Source: Flavobacterium cyclinae (lineage in GTDB: Bacteria > Bacteroidota > Bacteroidia > Flavobacteriales > Flavobacteriaceae). From it: DNA of 64,000 bases. The notes beneath the pieces were generated by a model, which worked only from the letters and a program-made list of their open reading frames with translations, was not told the DNA's origin and made no database searches. The translations under genes and the position numbers were made by a program. Positions 1 to 7,749 of the stretch are shown one piece after another (position 1 is the first letter of the stretch; every line of letters begins with the position of its first letter). Where the stretch lies: NCBI RefSeq assembly GCF_021172145.1, contig NZ_CP089095.1:1736001-1800000 (forward strand), given 5' to 3'.

Positions 1-1
1 A

Positions 2-1099
2 CTCCAATTGATGTTGCAAAGCGGGATTTTAATTCCAGTACACGAGCGTAGTGAAACCTTTTTATTCGATAGAATTTTAACCGATATTGGCGACAATCAA
101 TCCATTGAAAATCATTTGAGTACATACAGTTACCGATTAAAAAACATGAACTATTTTTTAAAGAAATGTAACGCCAAAACCTTATTCTTAATTGATGAAT
201 TTGGAACCGGTTCTGACCCAGAATTAGGAGGTGCTTTAGCGGAAACTTTCTTAGAAGAATTTTATGCTCGTGAAGCTTTCGGAATTATTACGACACATTA
301 TAGTAATTTAAAAATATTAGCAAACGAATTACCATACGCTACAAATGCCAACATGATGTTTGATGAGAAATCATTAGAACCCATGTACAAATTAATTTTA
401 GGTCAAGCCGGAAGTTCGTTTACCTTTGAAGTCGCACAAAAAAATGGTATTCCTTATGGCTTAATCAATCGTGCCAAAAAGAAAATCGAAGGCGGAAAAG
501 TTCGTTTTGACAAAACCATTGCAACCCTTCAAAAAGAACGTTCTAAATTAGAAAAAACGTCTTTAACTTTAAAAGAAGAAGAAGCAAAAGCACGTGAAGA
601 AAGCAAAAAAATGGAAACCATTAATGCTAAAATTCAGGATAAATTAGAACGTTATCAAGAATTATATGATGCGAATCAGCGTTTGATTTATATTGGACAA
701 AAAATTGATGATATTTCAGAAAGTTACTTCAATAATAAAGACAAAAAGACGCTAATTGGAGAATTTTTAAAAATGGTGGAAATTGAAAATTCGAAACGTA
801 GAAAACTTTCAGCAAAAGAAAAGAAAGTTAAGGAAGTCATTCAGAAAAAAGTAGCAGAAGAAGTAAAAGTTAAGGTAGAGGAAATTCGCACGGTTAAAAA
901 AGAAAAGAAAATCAAAGCTAAAATTGAAGAAGAAAATAAACCAAAAGTAATTCTCAAAGTTGGTGATCGTGTTCGAATGAAAGAAGGAAAAGCCATTGGA
1001 ACAATTGATGCTATTGAAAAAACAAAAGCTACCGTAAATTACGGAATTTTCACTTCAAAAGTTAGTTTAGACCAATTGGAATACGTGCAACATGTTTAA
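2..1099 (+). CDS. mutS2: MutS2-like DNA mismatch/recombination ATPase, C-terminal part (5' end outside window)
   Basis: The reading frame is open at the left edge, so the N-terminal half, including the Walker A motif, lies outside. The visible part begins in the MutS-type ABC ATPase. It has a Walker B motif LFLIDEFGTGSD about 60 residues in and a TTHY switch-histidine motif about 35 residues later. A long charged coiled coil follows (roughly residues 150-310), then a small KOW-like tail starting VGDRVRMKEG. MutS2 proteins bind branched DNA or collided ribosomes. The usual C-terminal Smr nuclease domain is absent, because the protein stops just after the KOW-like segment. The stop is real, as flanking sequence is intergenic in style. 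The family call is secure, but the exact role without Smr is not. Confidence 0.9.
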   Translation, partial: LQLMLQSGILIPVHERSETFLFDRILTDIGDNQSIENHLSTYSYRLKNMNYFLKKCNAKTLFLIDEFGTGSDPELGGALAETFLEEFYAREAFGIITTHYSNLKILANELPYATNANMMFDEKSLEPMYKLILGQAGSSFTFEVAQKNGIPYGLINRAKKKIEGGKVRFDKTIATLQKERSKLEKTSLTLKEEEAKAREESKKMETINAKIQDKLERYQELYDANQRLIYIGQKIDDISESYFNNKDKKTLIGEFLKMVEIENSKRRKLSAKEKKVKEVIQKKVAEEVKVKVEEIRTVKKEKKIKAKIEEENKPKVILKVGDRVRMKEGKAIGTIDAIEKTKATVNYGIFTSKVSLDQLEYVQHV

Positions 1100-1254
1100 T
1101 TTACACAGAGTTTCACTGAGTTTTTTTAATATGTTTGTTTTGATTAGAGTTGCATCGAGATTTTTTCAATTACTTAAATTTTAAAAATCGGTGTTCCTTT
1201 TTTAAAAAAATTGAAGCTTGACATTGTACTTGAATTTGAACTTGATATTGAAAT

Positions 1255-1677
1255 ATGGAAATACAAGATTTACCAAAAGATAAAAAAATCATCCTATTTG
1301 ATGGGGTTTGCAACTTATGCAATTCATCTGTTCAATATGTCATTAAACATGATAAAAAAGATATATTTCGATTTGTATCATTACAATCAGAATTAGGTCA
1401 AAAAATTGTAAAACATATCGGAATTAATCCAATTCACATTGATAGTATTGTATTGTATGAACCTGGAATCTCTTATTATTACAAATCAACAGCTGCTTTA
1501 GAAATCGCAAAAGGATTAAGCGGTGTATTTACTTTAGCCACTTTTTTTATTATTTTACCTACGAGAATAAGAGATTTAATTTATGATTATGTAGCAAAAA
1601 ATCGCTACAAATGGTATGGTAAAAAAGAGACATGTATGATTCCAACACCAGAATTAAAAGCAAAGTTCTTAGACTAG
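1255..1677 (+). CDS. DCC-family (DUF393) thiol-disulfide oxidoreductase-like protein
   Basis: This 140-residue protein opens with the family signature DGVCNLCN at residues 16-23, giving a DxxCxxC motif (D16, C19, C22). The middle reads FRFVSLQSELGQ, also typical. DCC proteins have a thioredoxin-like fold and are assumed to be redox active, but no substrate is established. A hydrophobic stretch around residues 90-105 could be membrane-associated. A different-frame opening starting at 1211 overlaps it and is not favoured. It is preceded by 155 bases of AT-rich spacer containing word repeats similar to those at other gene boundaries in the window. Confidence 0.85.
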   Translation: MEIQDLPKDKKIILFDGVCNLCNSSVQYVIKHDKKDIFRFVSLQSELGQKIVKHIGINPIHIDSIVLYEPGISYYYKSTAALEIAKGLSGVFTLATFFIILPTRIRDLIYDYVAKNRYKWYGKKETCMIPTPELKAKFLD

Positions 1678-1719
1678 ATTTACATGATATTTATCAGGTA
1701 TTAAACAAATGTTAACTTT

Positions 1720-1727
1720 TATCTTTG
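1720..1727 (+). promoter_or_regulatory. -7 promoter box for the 47-residue membrane protein
   Basis: TATCTTTG matches the Bacteroidota -7 consensus TAnnTTTG and lies 23 bases before the ATG at 1751. No convincing TTG is present at the -33 position, so this is a partial match. Confidence 0.45.
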
Positions 1728-1750
1728 TGTAAATTCTAACCTTTGTAACT

Positions 1751-1894
1751 ATGGCAAATTTATTATTACCACTTTATTCATGGGGAAATGGCGCTTTTAT
1801 TATGATCATTATATTTTTACTTGTAATAGTAGGCTTAGTTGGCGCAGTAATGCTTATGATGAACAGTGATAAAAAGAAAAAAAACGACCAGTAA
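1751..1894 (+). CDS. Small single-span membrane protein, 47 residues
   Basis: ATG at 1751 opens a 47-residue frame ending at TAA 1892-1894. Residues 15-38 form one hydrophobic segment (AFIMIIIFLLVIVGLVGAVM), followed by a lysine-rich tail DKKKKNDQ, predicting a cytoplasmic C-terminus. A -7 box lies 23 bases upstream, and a strong hairpin terminator begins inside the last codons. Promoter, short frame and terminator together support a real gene although it is below common size cut-offs. No family is recognised and the function is unknown. Confidence 0.7.
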   Translation: MANLLLPLYSWGNGAFIMIIIFLLVIVGLVGAVMLMMNSDKKKKNDQ

Positions 1895-1909
1895 TACTGG
1901 TCGTTTTTA
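1881..1909. terminator. Bidirectional hairpin terminator overlapping a stop codon
   Basis: A perfect 12-bp stem (AAAACGACCAGT paired with ACTGGTCGTTTT, loop AAT) is followed by T-rich sequence. It includes the stop codon of the small membrane protein and also lies just past the end of the convergent sorting-domain gene, so it can serve both strands. Confidence 0.85.
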
Positions 1910-1931
1910 GTTATTATGTACTTTAGAAATA

Positions 1932-3437
1932 TTATTGTTTAATAAATTTCTTAGTTGTTTTTCCTTCAGCAGCTTCAATTGTAACAAAGTAAGCACCTGA
2001 ATTTAAATCAGATACATTAATTTGAGTTAAAGCACCTTGTTGGTTTTTAACTACTCTTCCATTAATATCAGTAATAGTTACAGATTTAATTTCAATATTG
2101 TTAGTATTAGAAATAGTTAATACGTTTGAAACAGGATTTGGATAAATACTAAATACTGATAATTCATTGTCATTTGAAGATAAATTAGTAGTTAAACTAA
2201 TAGAATCTAGGAACAAGAAAGTTTCAGTAGTTGCTTGAGGTGTATTGTTATGAATACCAAAATAGTAAATTCCAGAAGTTGGAGCTGTAAATGTAGCTGT
2301 ATGAGTGGTATATGCAGCCGCACTTGAATTGGTATAACTTTGAACAACAGTTGCTTGTCCTGCAGCACTTTGACTATCTCCAACGGTTAAATTGAAAGAA
2401 ATTGGTTCAGGAACATCTGGTGCAAACGCAAAAAGTCTAGTTTTAAATTCAACTGTCACTTGTTCTCCTGCTGTTAAATTCATTCCTCTAAAATAAGCTC
2501 TAGCATTAGAAGCTGCAGTTGTACTATTAAAAGTATACATTGCAGTACCTGCTCCACCATCTGCATAGTTAGGTGGTGTAGAAGTTCCACTTGTAGTGAT
2601 TAATGCAAAATTGATAAAACCGTCTGTATAATTGTTAGCTGGATTTTCAAAATCATTACTATAAGGTAACGTTACAGGCAAATAAGCATAATACGGACCT
2701 GCCCATGCACTTAACTCTGGATTACAATTCGCTCTAACATAATATCTAAAATTAGAAGAAGCCGTAGCTCCTGAAATATTAGCCGTTGAATATGATAATG
2801 CTCCAGCTGGTGCTGAAATCATTGTTCCCGATCCTGCAGGCGTTGCAAAGTTATTACTCCAATCTACATCATAAGTTGAAGGTACTGGTGTAGATTGATC
2901 CCAATACAAATCAGCACTTGTAGTAGATAAATAATCTGGTAAATAAAATAACGGTGGTGCAAAACAAGACGCTCCGGTAAATGTTAAGTTAAATGTAAAT
3001 GCTGTATCATCCCATCTATTATCCCAAATAATGTAATAAGTTGTTCCTGCTGTAACTGGAAGATCAACAACAGCTGAACGATAATCTGAACCAGGTAAAT
3101 CATCATTAAAATCCTCACATGTCCATGGTCCGCCACAAGAACCTGATAAAATACTTAATCTAGTATCAATACCTGTTGTTCCTCCTGGATTAGCGGCAAT
3201 TGCAGATGTAACAGTTAAAATACCATCCGTTGGAGGCGTAAAAGTGTACCAAAGTGCAGCGGCAGGGCTACCAGCAGATGCAAAACATAATCCAGTTTCA
3301 CCTGTTGGAAAAGTACCATTAACAGTGCTTGTAACATAATCCCCATTAGTTGTAATATTAAATGCTGTTGCACAACTACCTTGTGAATAAGCATTAATAC
3401 CAGCAAAAGCTAATAATAAAAGTAAAGTTTTTTTCAT
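1932..3437 (-). CDS. Secreted T9SS cargo protein with type A sorting domain
   Basis: The preferred start at 3437 gives 501 residues beginning MKKTLLLLLAFAGINAYSQ, a clean Sec signal peptide. The longer frame to 3524 would add 29 residues ahead of the signal peptide and is rejected. The middle has a beta-sandwich region with WYTFTPPTDG and TTYYIIWDNRW (roughly residues 60-150), a fibronectin-like stretch, and a region resembling cleaved-adhesin/carbohydrate-binding modules. The last 75 residues carry the type A C-terminal signal: YPNPVSNVLTI, then DINGRVV and GAYFVTIE, ending TTKKFIKQ. This directs export by T9SS and cell-surface attachment or release. No catalytic motif is seen, so an adhesin-like role is inferred. 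A TAAATTTG box on the minus strand (3462-3469) is a likely -7 element. Confidence 0.88.
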   Translation of the reverse strand: MKKTLLLLLAFAGINAYSQGSCATAFNITTNGDYVTSTVNGTFPTGETGLCFASAGSPAAALWYTFTPPTDGILTVTSAIAANPGGTTGIDTRLSILSGSCGGPWTCEDFNDDLPGSDYRSAVVDLPVTAGTTYYIIWDNRWDDTAFTFNLTFTGASCFAPPLFYLPDYLSTTSADLYWDQSTPVPSTYDVDWSNNFATPAGSGTMISAPAGALSYSTANISGATASSNFRYYVRANCNPELSAWAGPYYAYLPVTLPYSNDFENPANNYTDGFINFALITTSGTSTPPNYADGGAGTAMYTFNSTTAASNARAYFRGMNLTAGEQVTVEFKTRLFAFAPDVPEPISFNLTVGDSQSAAGQATVVQSYTNSSAAAYTTHTATFTAPTSGIYYFGIHNNTPQATTETFLFLDSISLTTNLSSNDNELSVFSIYPNPVSNVLTISNTNNIEIKSVTITDINGRVVKNQQGALTQINVSDLNSGAYFVTIEAAEGKTTKKFIKQ

Positions 3438-3461
3438 ATTTAATTGGTTTAATAATTTTCC

Positions 3462-3469
3462 CAAATTTA
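3462..3469 (-). promoter_or_regulatory. -7 box of the T9SS cargo gene
   Basis: TAAATTTG on the minus strand matches TAnnTTTG and lies 24 bases before the chosen start codon at 3437, which also supports that start over the longer frame. No clear -33 TTG is visible. Confidence 0.5.
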
Positions 3470-3647
3470 GCAATAACATTTCATAATTAATTCTTAAAAT
3501 TTGTTTTTTTTTGAAATCAGACATAATTAACCTATTCGTATTTAGTTGAAAATAATTTAATTAGCATCATTTATCCTTTATTTTAATGAGTATTTTTAAT
3601 GTTTTTTTGAAAATTTGATTTTTTATTTCAGAACAAATTAAAATAAA

Positions 3648-3686
3648 AAAGCTATCCTAATTCAAACTAAATTAGAATAGCTTTAA
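3648..3686 (-). terminator. Terminator of proline dehydrogenase gene
   Basis: AAAGCTATCCTAAT pairs with ATTAGAATAGCTTT with a single C:A mismatch. On the minus strand the stem is followed by a T-run. It lies about 20 bases beyond the proline dehydrogenase stop. Confidence 0.75.
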
Positions 3687-3704
3687 AAGTATACTATTTA
3701 AAAA

Positions 3705-4871
3705 TTACAACTTTCTTCTTTCTTTTTCTTTTTTAATTAGAGTTAGCTCTCTACTTGTTTGTCCTGCTACCGAAGTGTTTTCTTCCGCTCTTCTAATTAA
3801 ATAAGGCATTACATCTCTAACTGGTCCAAATGGCAAATATTTAGCTACATTATAACCTTCAGCAGCCAAGTTAAAGCTTATGTTGTCGCTCATTCCTAAC
3901 AATTGACCAAAGAAAATACGTTTGTCATTTTTTGCAATTCCCTTTTCTTCCATTAATTGCATTAATTTATAAGAACTTTCTTCATTATGAGTTCCTGCAA
4001 ACACTGCCATGATATCTAAATGTTCTACCATATAAGATACAGCCGCATCATAATTTATATCCGTAGCCTCTTTAGAAACACAAATAGGAGATTTTTGTCC
4101 ACGTTCAGAAGCTCTTTCATTTTCTTTTTCCATGTAAGCTCCACGAACTAATTTCATTCCAATGTAAAACCCTTCTGCTTTTGCTTGTTCGTGAAGATTT
4201 TTTAAGTAATCCAATCGATCCCAACGATACATTTGCAATGTATTAAAAACAATCGCTTTTTGTTTGTTGTATTTACGCATCATATCTGCTACTATAGCAT
4301 CTGCAGCGTCTTGCATCCAACTTTCCTCAGCATCAATTAATAATAATACATCTTTTTCAAATGCTGTTTTACATGCAATATCAAATCTTTCGATTACTCT
4401 GTTCCATTCCTTTTGTTCGTTTTCAGTTAAATAGGCCTTCTCTCCTACTTTTTCATACAATGCTAAACGCCCAAAACCTGTTGGTTTAAAAACTGCAAAC
4501 GGAATTGCATCTCTTTCTTTAGCAAATTCAATTGTTTTTAATGTCATGTTTAGAGCAGCATCAAATTGCGCTTCTTCTTCTTTTCCTTCAACTGAGTAAT
4601 CTAAAACCGATGAAACGCCTTTAGTATACATTTTATCAACTACTCTAAGGCAATCATTTTCATTAACACCACCACAAAAATGGTCAAAAACTGTAGAACG
4701 AATTAATCCTTCTACTGGTAAATGAGCTTTTAAAGCAAAATTTGTAACAGCTGTTCCAATTTTAACTAAAGGTTGACTATCAATTAATTTGAATAAAAAA
4801 TAAGCTCTTTCTAACTCGGTGTCACTTTTTAAAGCAAAAGCAACTTCTGTATTATTAAATAGTGTATTCAT
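3705..4871 (-). CDS. Proline dehydrogenase (FAD-dependent)
   Basis: This 388-residue protein matches the stand-alone bacterial ProDH barrel, which oxidises proline to pyrroline-5-carboxylate and passes electrons to the quinone pool. Visible family motifs are KLVRGAYMEKE in the second half, then FGQLLGMSDN and the C-terminal YLPFGPVRDVMPYLIRRAEEN, which contains the substrate-binding RRxxEN. It is monofunctional, because no P5C dehydrogenase domain follows. A minus-strand TATATTTG box (4893-4900) precedes the start and a hairpin follows the stop, suggesting a single-gene transcript divergent from aroB. Confidence 0.93.
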   Translation of the reverse strand: MNTLFNNTEVAFALKSDTELERAYFLFKLIDSQPLVKIGTAVTNFALKAHLPVEGLIRSTVFDHFCGGVNENDCLRVVDKMYTKGVSSVLDYSVEGKEEEAQFDAALNMTLKTIEFAKERDAIPFAVFKPTGFGRLALYEKVGEKAYLTENEQKEWNRVIERFDIACKTAFEKDVLLLIDAEESWMQDAADAIVADMMRKYNKQKAIVFNTLQMYRWDRLDYLKNLHEQAKAEGFYIGMKLVRGAYMEKENERASERGQKSPICVSKEATDINYDAAVSYMVEHLDIMAVFAGTHNEESSYKLMQLMEEKGIAKNDKRIFFGQLLGMSDNISFNLAAEGYNVAKYLPFGPVRDVMPYLIRRAEENTSVAGQTSRELTLIKKEKERRKL

Positions 4872-4892
4872 TATATTTGAAATAAAGTACTA

Positions 4893-4900
4893 CAAATATA
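4893..4900 (-). promoter_or_regulatory. -7 box of proline dehydrogenase gene
   Basis: The minus-strand octamer TATATTTG matches TAnnTTTG, 22 bases before the start codon at 4871. The -33 element is not obvious. Confidence 0.5.
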
Positions 4901-4964
4901 CTGCACAGTTATCGAATAATAAATAAAAAATGACGTATTTTGCAGTCAAATTTTACACATTTTC

Positions 4965-6032
4965 ATGCAAACCATACAAGCAACTAATTATTCCGTATTT
5001 TTCAATGAAACAGGTTATGAAAAATTAGCTTCATATCTTGTTCCAACTCATTATTCTAAAATTTTCATTTTGGTTGACGATAATACTTCTCAGTATTGTT
5101 TACCCCATTTGTTGAACAATTTAGCTACTGAAGTTGAAATCGAAATTATCGAATTGGAATCAGGCGAAATTCATAAAAACATTGCTACATGTACTGAGGT
5201 TTGGGCAGCTTTATCAGAATTAGGAGCCGACAGAAAAAGCATTATTATAAATTTAGGTGGTGGCGTTGTATCGGATTTGGGTGGATTTGTTGCGTGTACT
5301 TTTAAAAGAGGAATTGATTTTATTAATATTCCAACAACTTTACTATCCATGGTTGATGCATCAATAGGTGGAAAAAATGGTGTAGATTTAGGGAATTTAA
5401 AAAATCAAATCGGAATTATTCGTGAACCAAAAGCGGTACTAATTGATACCGAATTTTTGAGTACATTGTCACAAAAAGAGATGCGTTCTGGATTAGCTGA
5501 AATGCTAAAACATGGATTGATTTTTGATAAAAAGTATTGGGATAAATTTAAAAACCTAAATAACTTAAATACAGAAGATTTAAATGAATTAATTCATCAA
5601 TCAATTGAAATAAAAAATACTATTGTTTGTGAAGATTTAACCGAAAATGGAATCCGAAAAGCATTAAATTTTGGTCATACTCTAGGTCACGGAATTGAAA
5701 GTTATTTTTTAGAAAATGAAAACAAAACTAACTTACTTCACGGTGAAGCAATTGCAGCAGGAATGATATTAGAAAGTTTTATTTCTAGAGAAAAAGGCCT
5801 AATTACTAACGAAGAATATCAAGAAATCAAGTATATAATCAACGATATTTTTGAACGAATTGAATTTGATGAAAATGATATCAATCAAATCATTGAATTA
5901 TTGATATACGACAAAAAAAATGAATTTGGAAAAGTTCAATTTGCCTTACTTGATGGTATTGGTAAAATTAAAATAAATCAATTTGCAGATAATGATTTGA
6001 TAATCAATGCATTTAAAGACTATATTTTATAA
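4965..6032 (+). CDS. aroB: 3-dehydroquinate synthase
   Basis: This 355-residue protein performs the second step of the shikimate pathway, converting DAHP to 3-dehydroquinate with NAD and a divalent metal. The NAD-binding core GGGVVSDLGGFVA and the strongly conserved IPTTLLSMVDASIGGKNGVD are present around residues 105-140. The metal-ligand region NFGHTLGHGIE is near residue 230, with a second histidine in LLHGEAIAAGM. Length and motif order are normal for the family. It starts about 90 bases from the divergent proline dehydrogenase start. Confidence 0.96.
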   Translation: MQTIQATNYSVFFNETGYEKLASYLVPTHYSKIFILVDDNTSQYCLPHLLNNLATEVEIEIIELESGEIHKNIATCTEVWAALSELGADRKSIIINLGGGVVSDLGGFVACTFKRGIDFINIPTTLLSMVDASIGGKNGVDLGNLKNQIGIIREPKAVLIDTEFLSTLSQKEMRSGLAEMLKHGLIFDKKYWDKFKNLNNLNTEDLNELIHQSIEIKNTIVCEDLTENGIRKALNFGHTLGHGIESYFLENENKTNLLHGEAIAAGMILESFISREKGLITNEEYQEIKYIINDIFERIEFDENDINQIIELLIYDKKNEFGKVQFALLDGIGKIKINQFADNDLIINAFKDYIL

Positions 6033-6075
6033 TTATTTTTTTGAATTTTGTTTTAATAATAGCCATTTTATTTTT

Positions 6076-6083
6076 TAACTTTG
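6076..6083 (+). promoter_or_regulatory. -7 box upstream of the arginine decarboxylase leader
   Basis: TAACTTTG matches TAnnTTTG and is followed by GCG as in many flavobacterial promoters. A TTTTG lies at 6046-6050, 25 bases upstream, which is longer than the usual 19-21. Transcription would start near 6090, giving a leader of about 240 bases before the decarboxylase. Confidence 0.5.
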
Positions 6084-6088
6084 CGCCA

Positions 6089-6268
6089 ATGAAAGAAAAC
6101 AACAATATAAATAACTACAACAGGATTCTTAACAATAGGAATGCTGATTTATCTATTATTGATCGTTTCTTTTTTTCGATTTATTGTTTTCATATAATTG
6201 ATTTATTCGCATCTTCGAAAACATTTAGTGAAAAGCTATTGATTCGATTCGCAAATATTAGGGTTTGA
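6089..6268 (+). CDS. Possible 59-residue leader peptide upstream of arginine decarboxylase
   Basis: An ATG at 6089 opens 59 codons, starting MKENNNINNYNRILNNRNAD, in the leader of the decarboxylase. It is asparagine-rich at the N-terminus and otherwise has no recognised domain. A longer version from a TTG at 6041 would begin upstream of the -7 box and is unlikely. The predicted transcription start coincides with this ATG, so it would be leaderless if translated. It may be a non-coding leader that is open by chance. Confidence 0.25.
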   Translation: MKENNNINNYNRILNNRNADLSIIDRFFFSIYCFHIIDLFASSKTFSEKLLIRFANIRV

Positions 6269-6269
6269 A

Positions 6270-6320
6270 AATTAAGATTTATACAAGAAACATAAAGCTT
6301 TGTAAATTTTAATCTTAATT
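6270..6320 (+). promoter_or_regulatory. Hairpin directly upstream of the arginine decarboxylase start codon
   Basis: AATTAAGATT at 6270-6279 pairs perfectly with AATCTTAATT at 6311-6320. Inside it TACAA (6282-6286) can pair with TTGTA (6300-6304). The stem ends seven bases before the ATG at 6328, so it could mask the initiation region. No known riboswitch class is recognised. Confidence 0.45.
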
Positions 6321-6327
6321 ATTCAAA

Positions 6328-7737
6328 ATGAACACTAAATATTACGACTTAATTAATCAGACTTTTTATTTTCCACAAGAAGAATTCACATTAAACAAAG
6401 ACAATCTTCAATTTCATGGTATAGACTTAATGAAATTAGTGGAAGAATACGGAACACCTTTAAAATTCACCTATTTACCTAAGATTTCTCAAAATATCAA
6501 TCGTGCTAAAATGTGGTTTAGAAATGCCATGGAAAAACACGATTATGATGCCAAATATTTTTATTGTTATTGCACTAAAAGTTCTCATTTTCAATTTATT
6601 TTAAATGAAGCCTTAAAAAACAATATTCACATTGAAACTTCTTCAGCTTTTGATATTAATATTGTAGAGAACTTAATGGAGCAAGGAAAAATCAATAAAA
6701 ACACTTTTGTAGTTTGCAATGGTTTTAAAAGAGCTCAATACATTACTAATATTGCAAGATTAATCAACAATGGCCATAAAAATACCATTCCTGTTATAGA
6801 TAACTTTGAAGAATTGGATTTATTACAAGAAGAAATTGATGGTAAATTCAAAATTGGTATTCGTATTGCTGCTGAGGAAGAACCAAAATTTGAATTCTAT
6901 ACCTCTCGTTTAGGTATTGGATATAAAGACATTGTTCCATTTTATAGAAAACAAATTCAAGACAATAAAAAAGTTGAGCTAAAAATGCTTCATTTCTTCA
7001 TTAATGCAGGTATTCGCGACACAGCGTATTACTGGAACGAACTTTTAAAATGTATGAAAGTTTATATTGCATTAAAAAAAGAATGTCCTTCACTTGATAG
7101 TTTAAATATAGGTGGTGGATTCCCAATTAAAAACTCATTAGCTTTTGATTATGATTACCAATACATGGTTGATGAAATTTTAAACCAAATTAAAATTGCT
7201 TGTGATGATGCTGAAGTTGCGGTTCCACACATTTTTACAGAATTTGGATCGTTTACTGTTGGTGAATCTGGTGGTGCTTTATACCAAGTTTTATATCAAA
7301 AGAAACAAAATGATAGGGAAAATTGGAACATGATTGATTCCTCTTTTATTACCACCCTACCTGATACTTGGGCAATCAACAAACGATTTGTAATGATGGC
7401 GGTTAATCGCTGGAATGATACTTATGAAAGAGTGTTATTAGGCGGATTGACTTGTGATGGTGATGATTATTACAACTCGGAACAACACATGAATGCTGTT
7501 TATTTACCAAAATACAACAAAGAAAAGCCTTTATACATAGGATTCTTTAACACAGGTGCTTATCAAGAAACCATTGGAGGTTTTGGTGGATTGAGTCACT
7601 GTATATTACCACAACCCAAACACATATTAATCGATAAAGATAAAAACGGAATTATTGCAACAGAAGTTTTTTCTGAACAACAAAAAGCAGAAGACGTTTT
7701 AGAAATTTTAGGTTACAACAACAAAAAAGAACAATAA
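6328..7737 (+). CDS. speA: Biosynthetic arginine decarboxylase (PLP, fold type III)
   Basis: This 469-residue protein belongs to the alanine-racemase-fold decarboxylases. The PLP lysine lies in YCYCTKSSHF near residue 90, the glycine loop LNIGGGFP near residue 265, and the FTEFGSFTVGESGGALYQ segment near residue 310. The C-terminal substrate loop contains GGLTCDGDD and FFNTGAYQ. It is expected to convert arginine to agmatine for polyamine synthesis. It is shorter than the E. coli SpeA type but is the common Bacteroidota form. Twelve bases separate it from the deoxyhypusine-synthase-like gene, so the two are probably co-transcribed from the promoter near 6076. Specificity for arginine over a related substrate is inferred from family and context. 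Confidence 0.85.
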   Translation: MNTKYYDLINQTFYFPQEEFTLNKDNLQFHGIDLMKLVEEYGTPLKFTYLPKISQNINRAKMWFRNAMEKHDYDAKYFYCYCTKSSHFQFILNEALKNNIHIETSSAFDINIVENLMEQGKINKNTFVVCNGFKRAQYITNIARLINNGHKNTIPVIDNFEELDLLQEEIDGKFKIGIRIAAEEEPKFEFYTSRLGIGYKDIVPFYRKQIQDNKKVELKMLHFFINAGIRDTAYYWNELLKCMKVYIALKKECPSLDSLNIGGGFPIKNSLAFDYDYQYMVDEILNQIKIACDDAEVAVPHIFTEFGSFTVGESGGALYQVLYQKKQNDRENWNMIDSSFITTLPDTWAINKRFVMMAVNRWNDTYERVLLGGLTCDGDDYYNSEQHMNAVYLPKYNKEKPLYIGFFNTGAYQETIGGFGGLSHCILPQPKHILIDKDKNGIIATEVFSEQQKAEDVLEILGYNNKKEQ

Positions 7738-7749
7738 AATAAAATTATA

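Noticed and set aside
3438-3524. 29-residue extension of the T9SS cargo protein.
   Set aside because: It precedes an obvious signal peptide and spans the -7 box.
6270-6320. A known riboswitch or T-box in front of arginine decarboxylase.
   Set aside because: No conserved core of a known class (T-box, SAM, lysine, guanidine) is recognised, so only the hairpin is reported.
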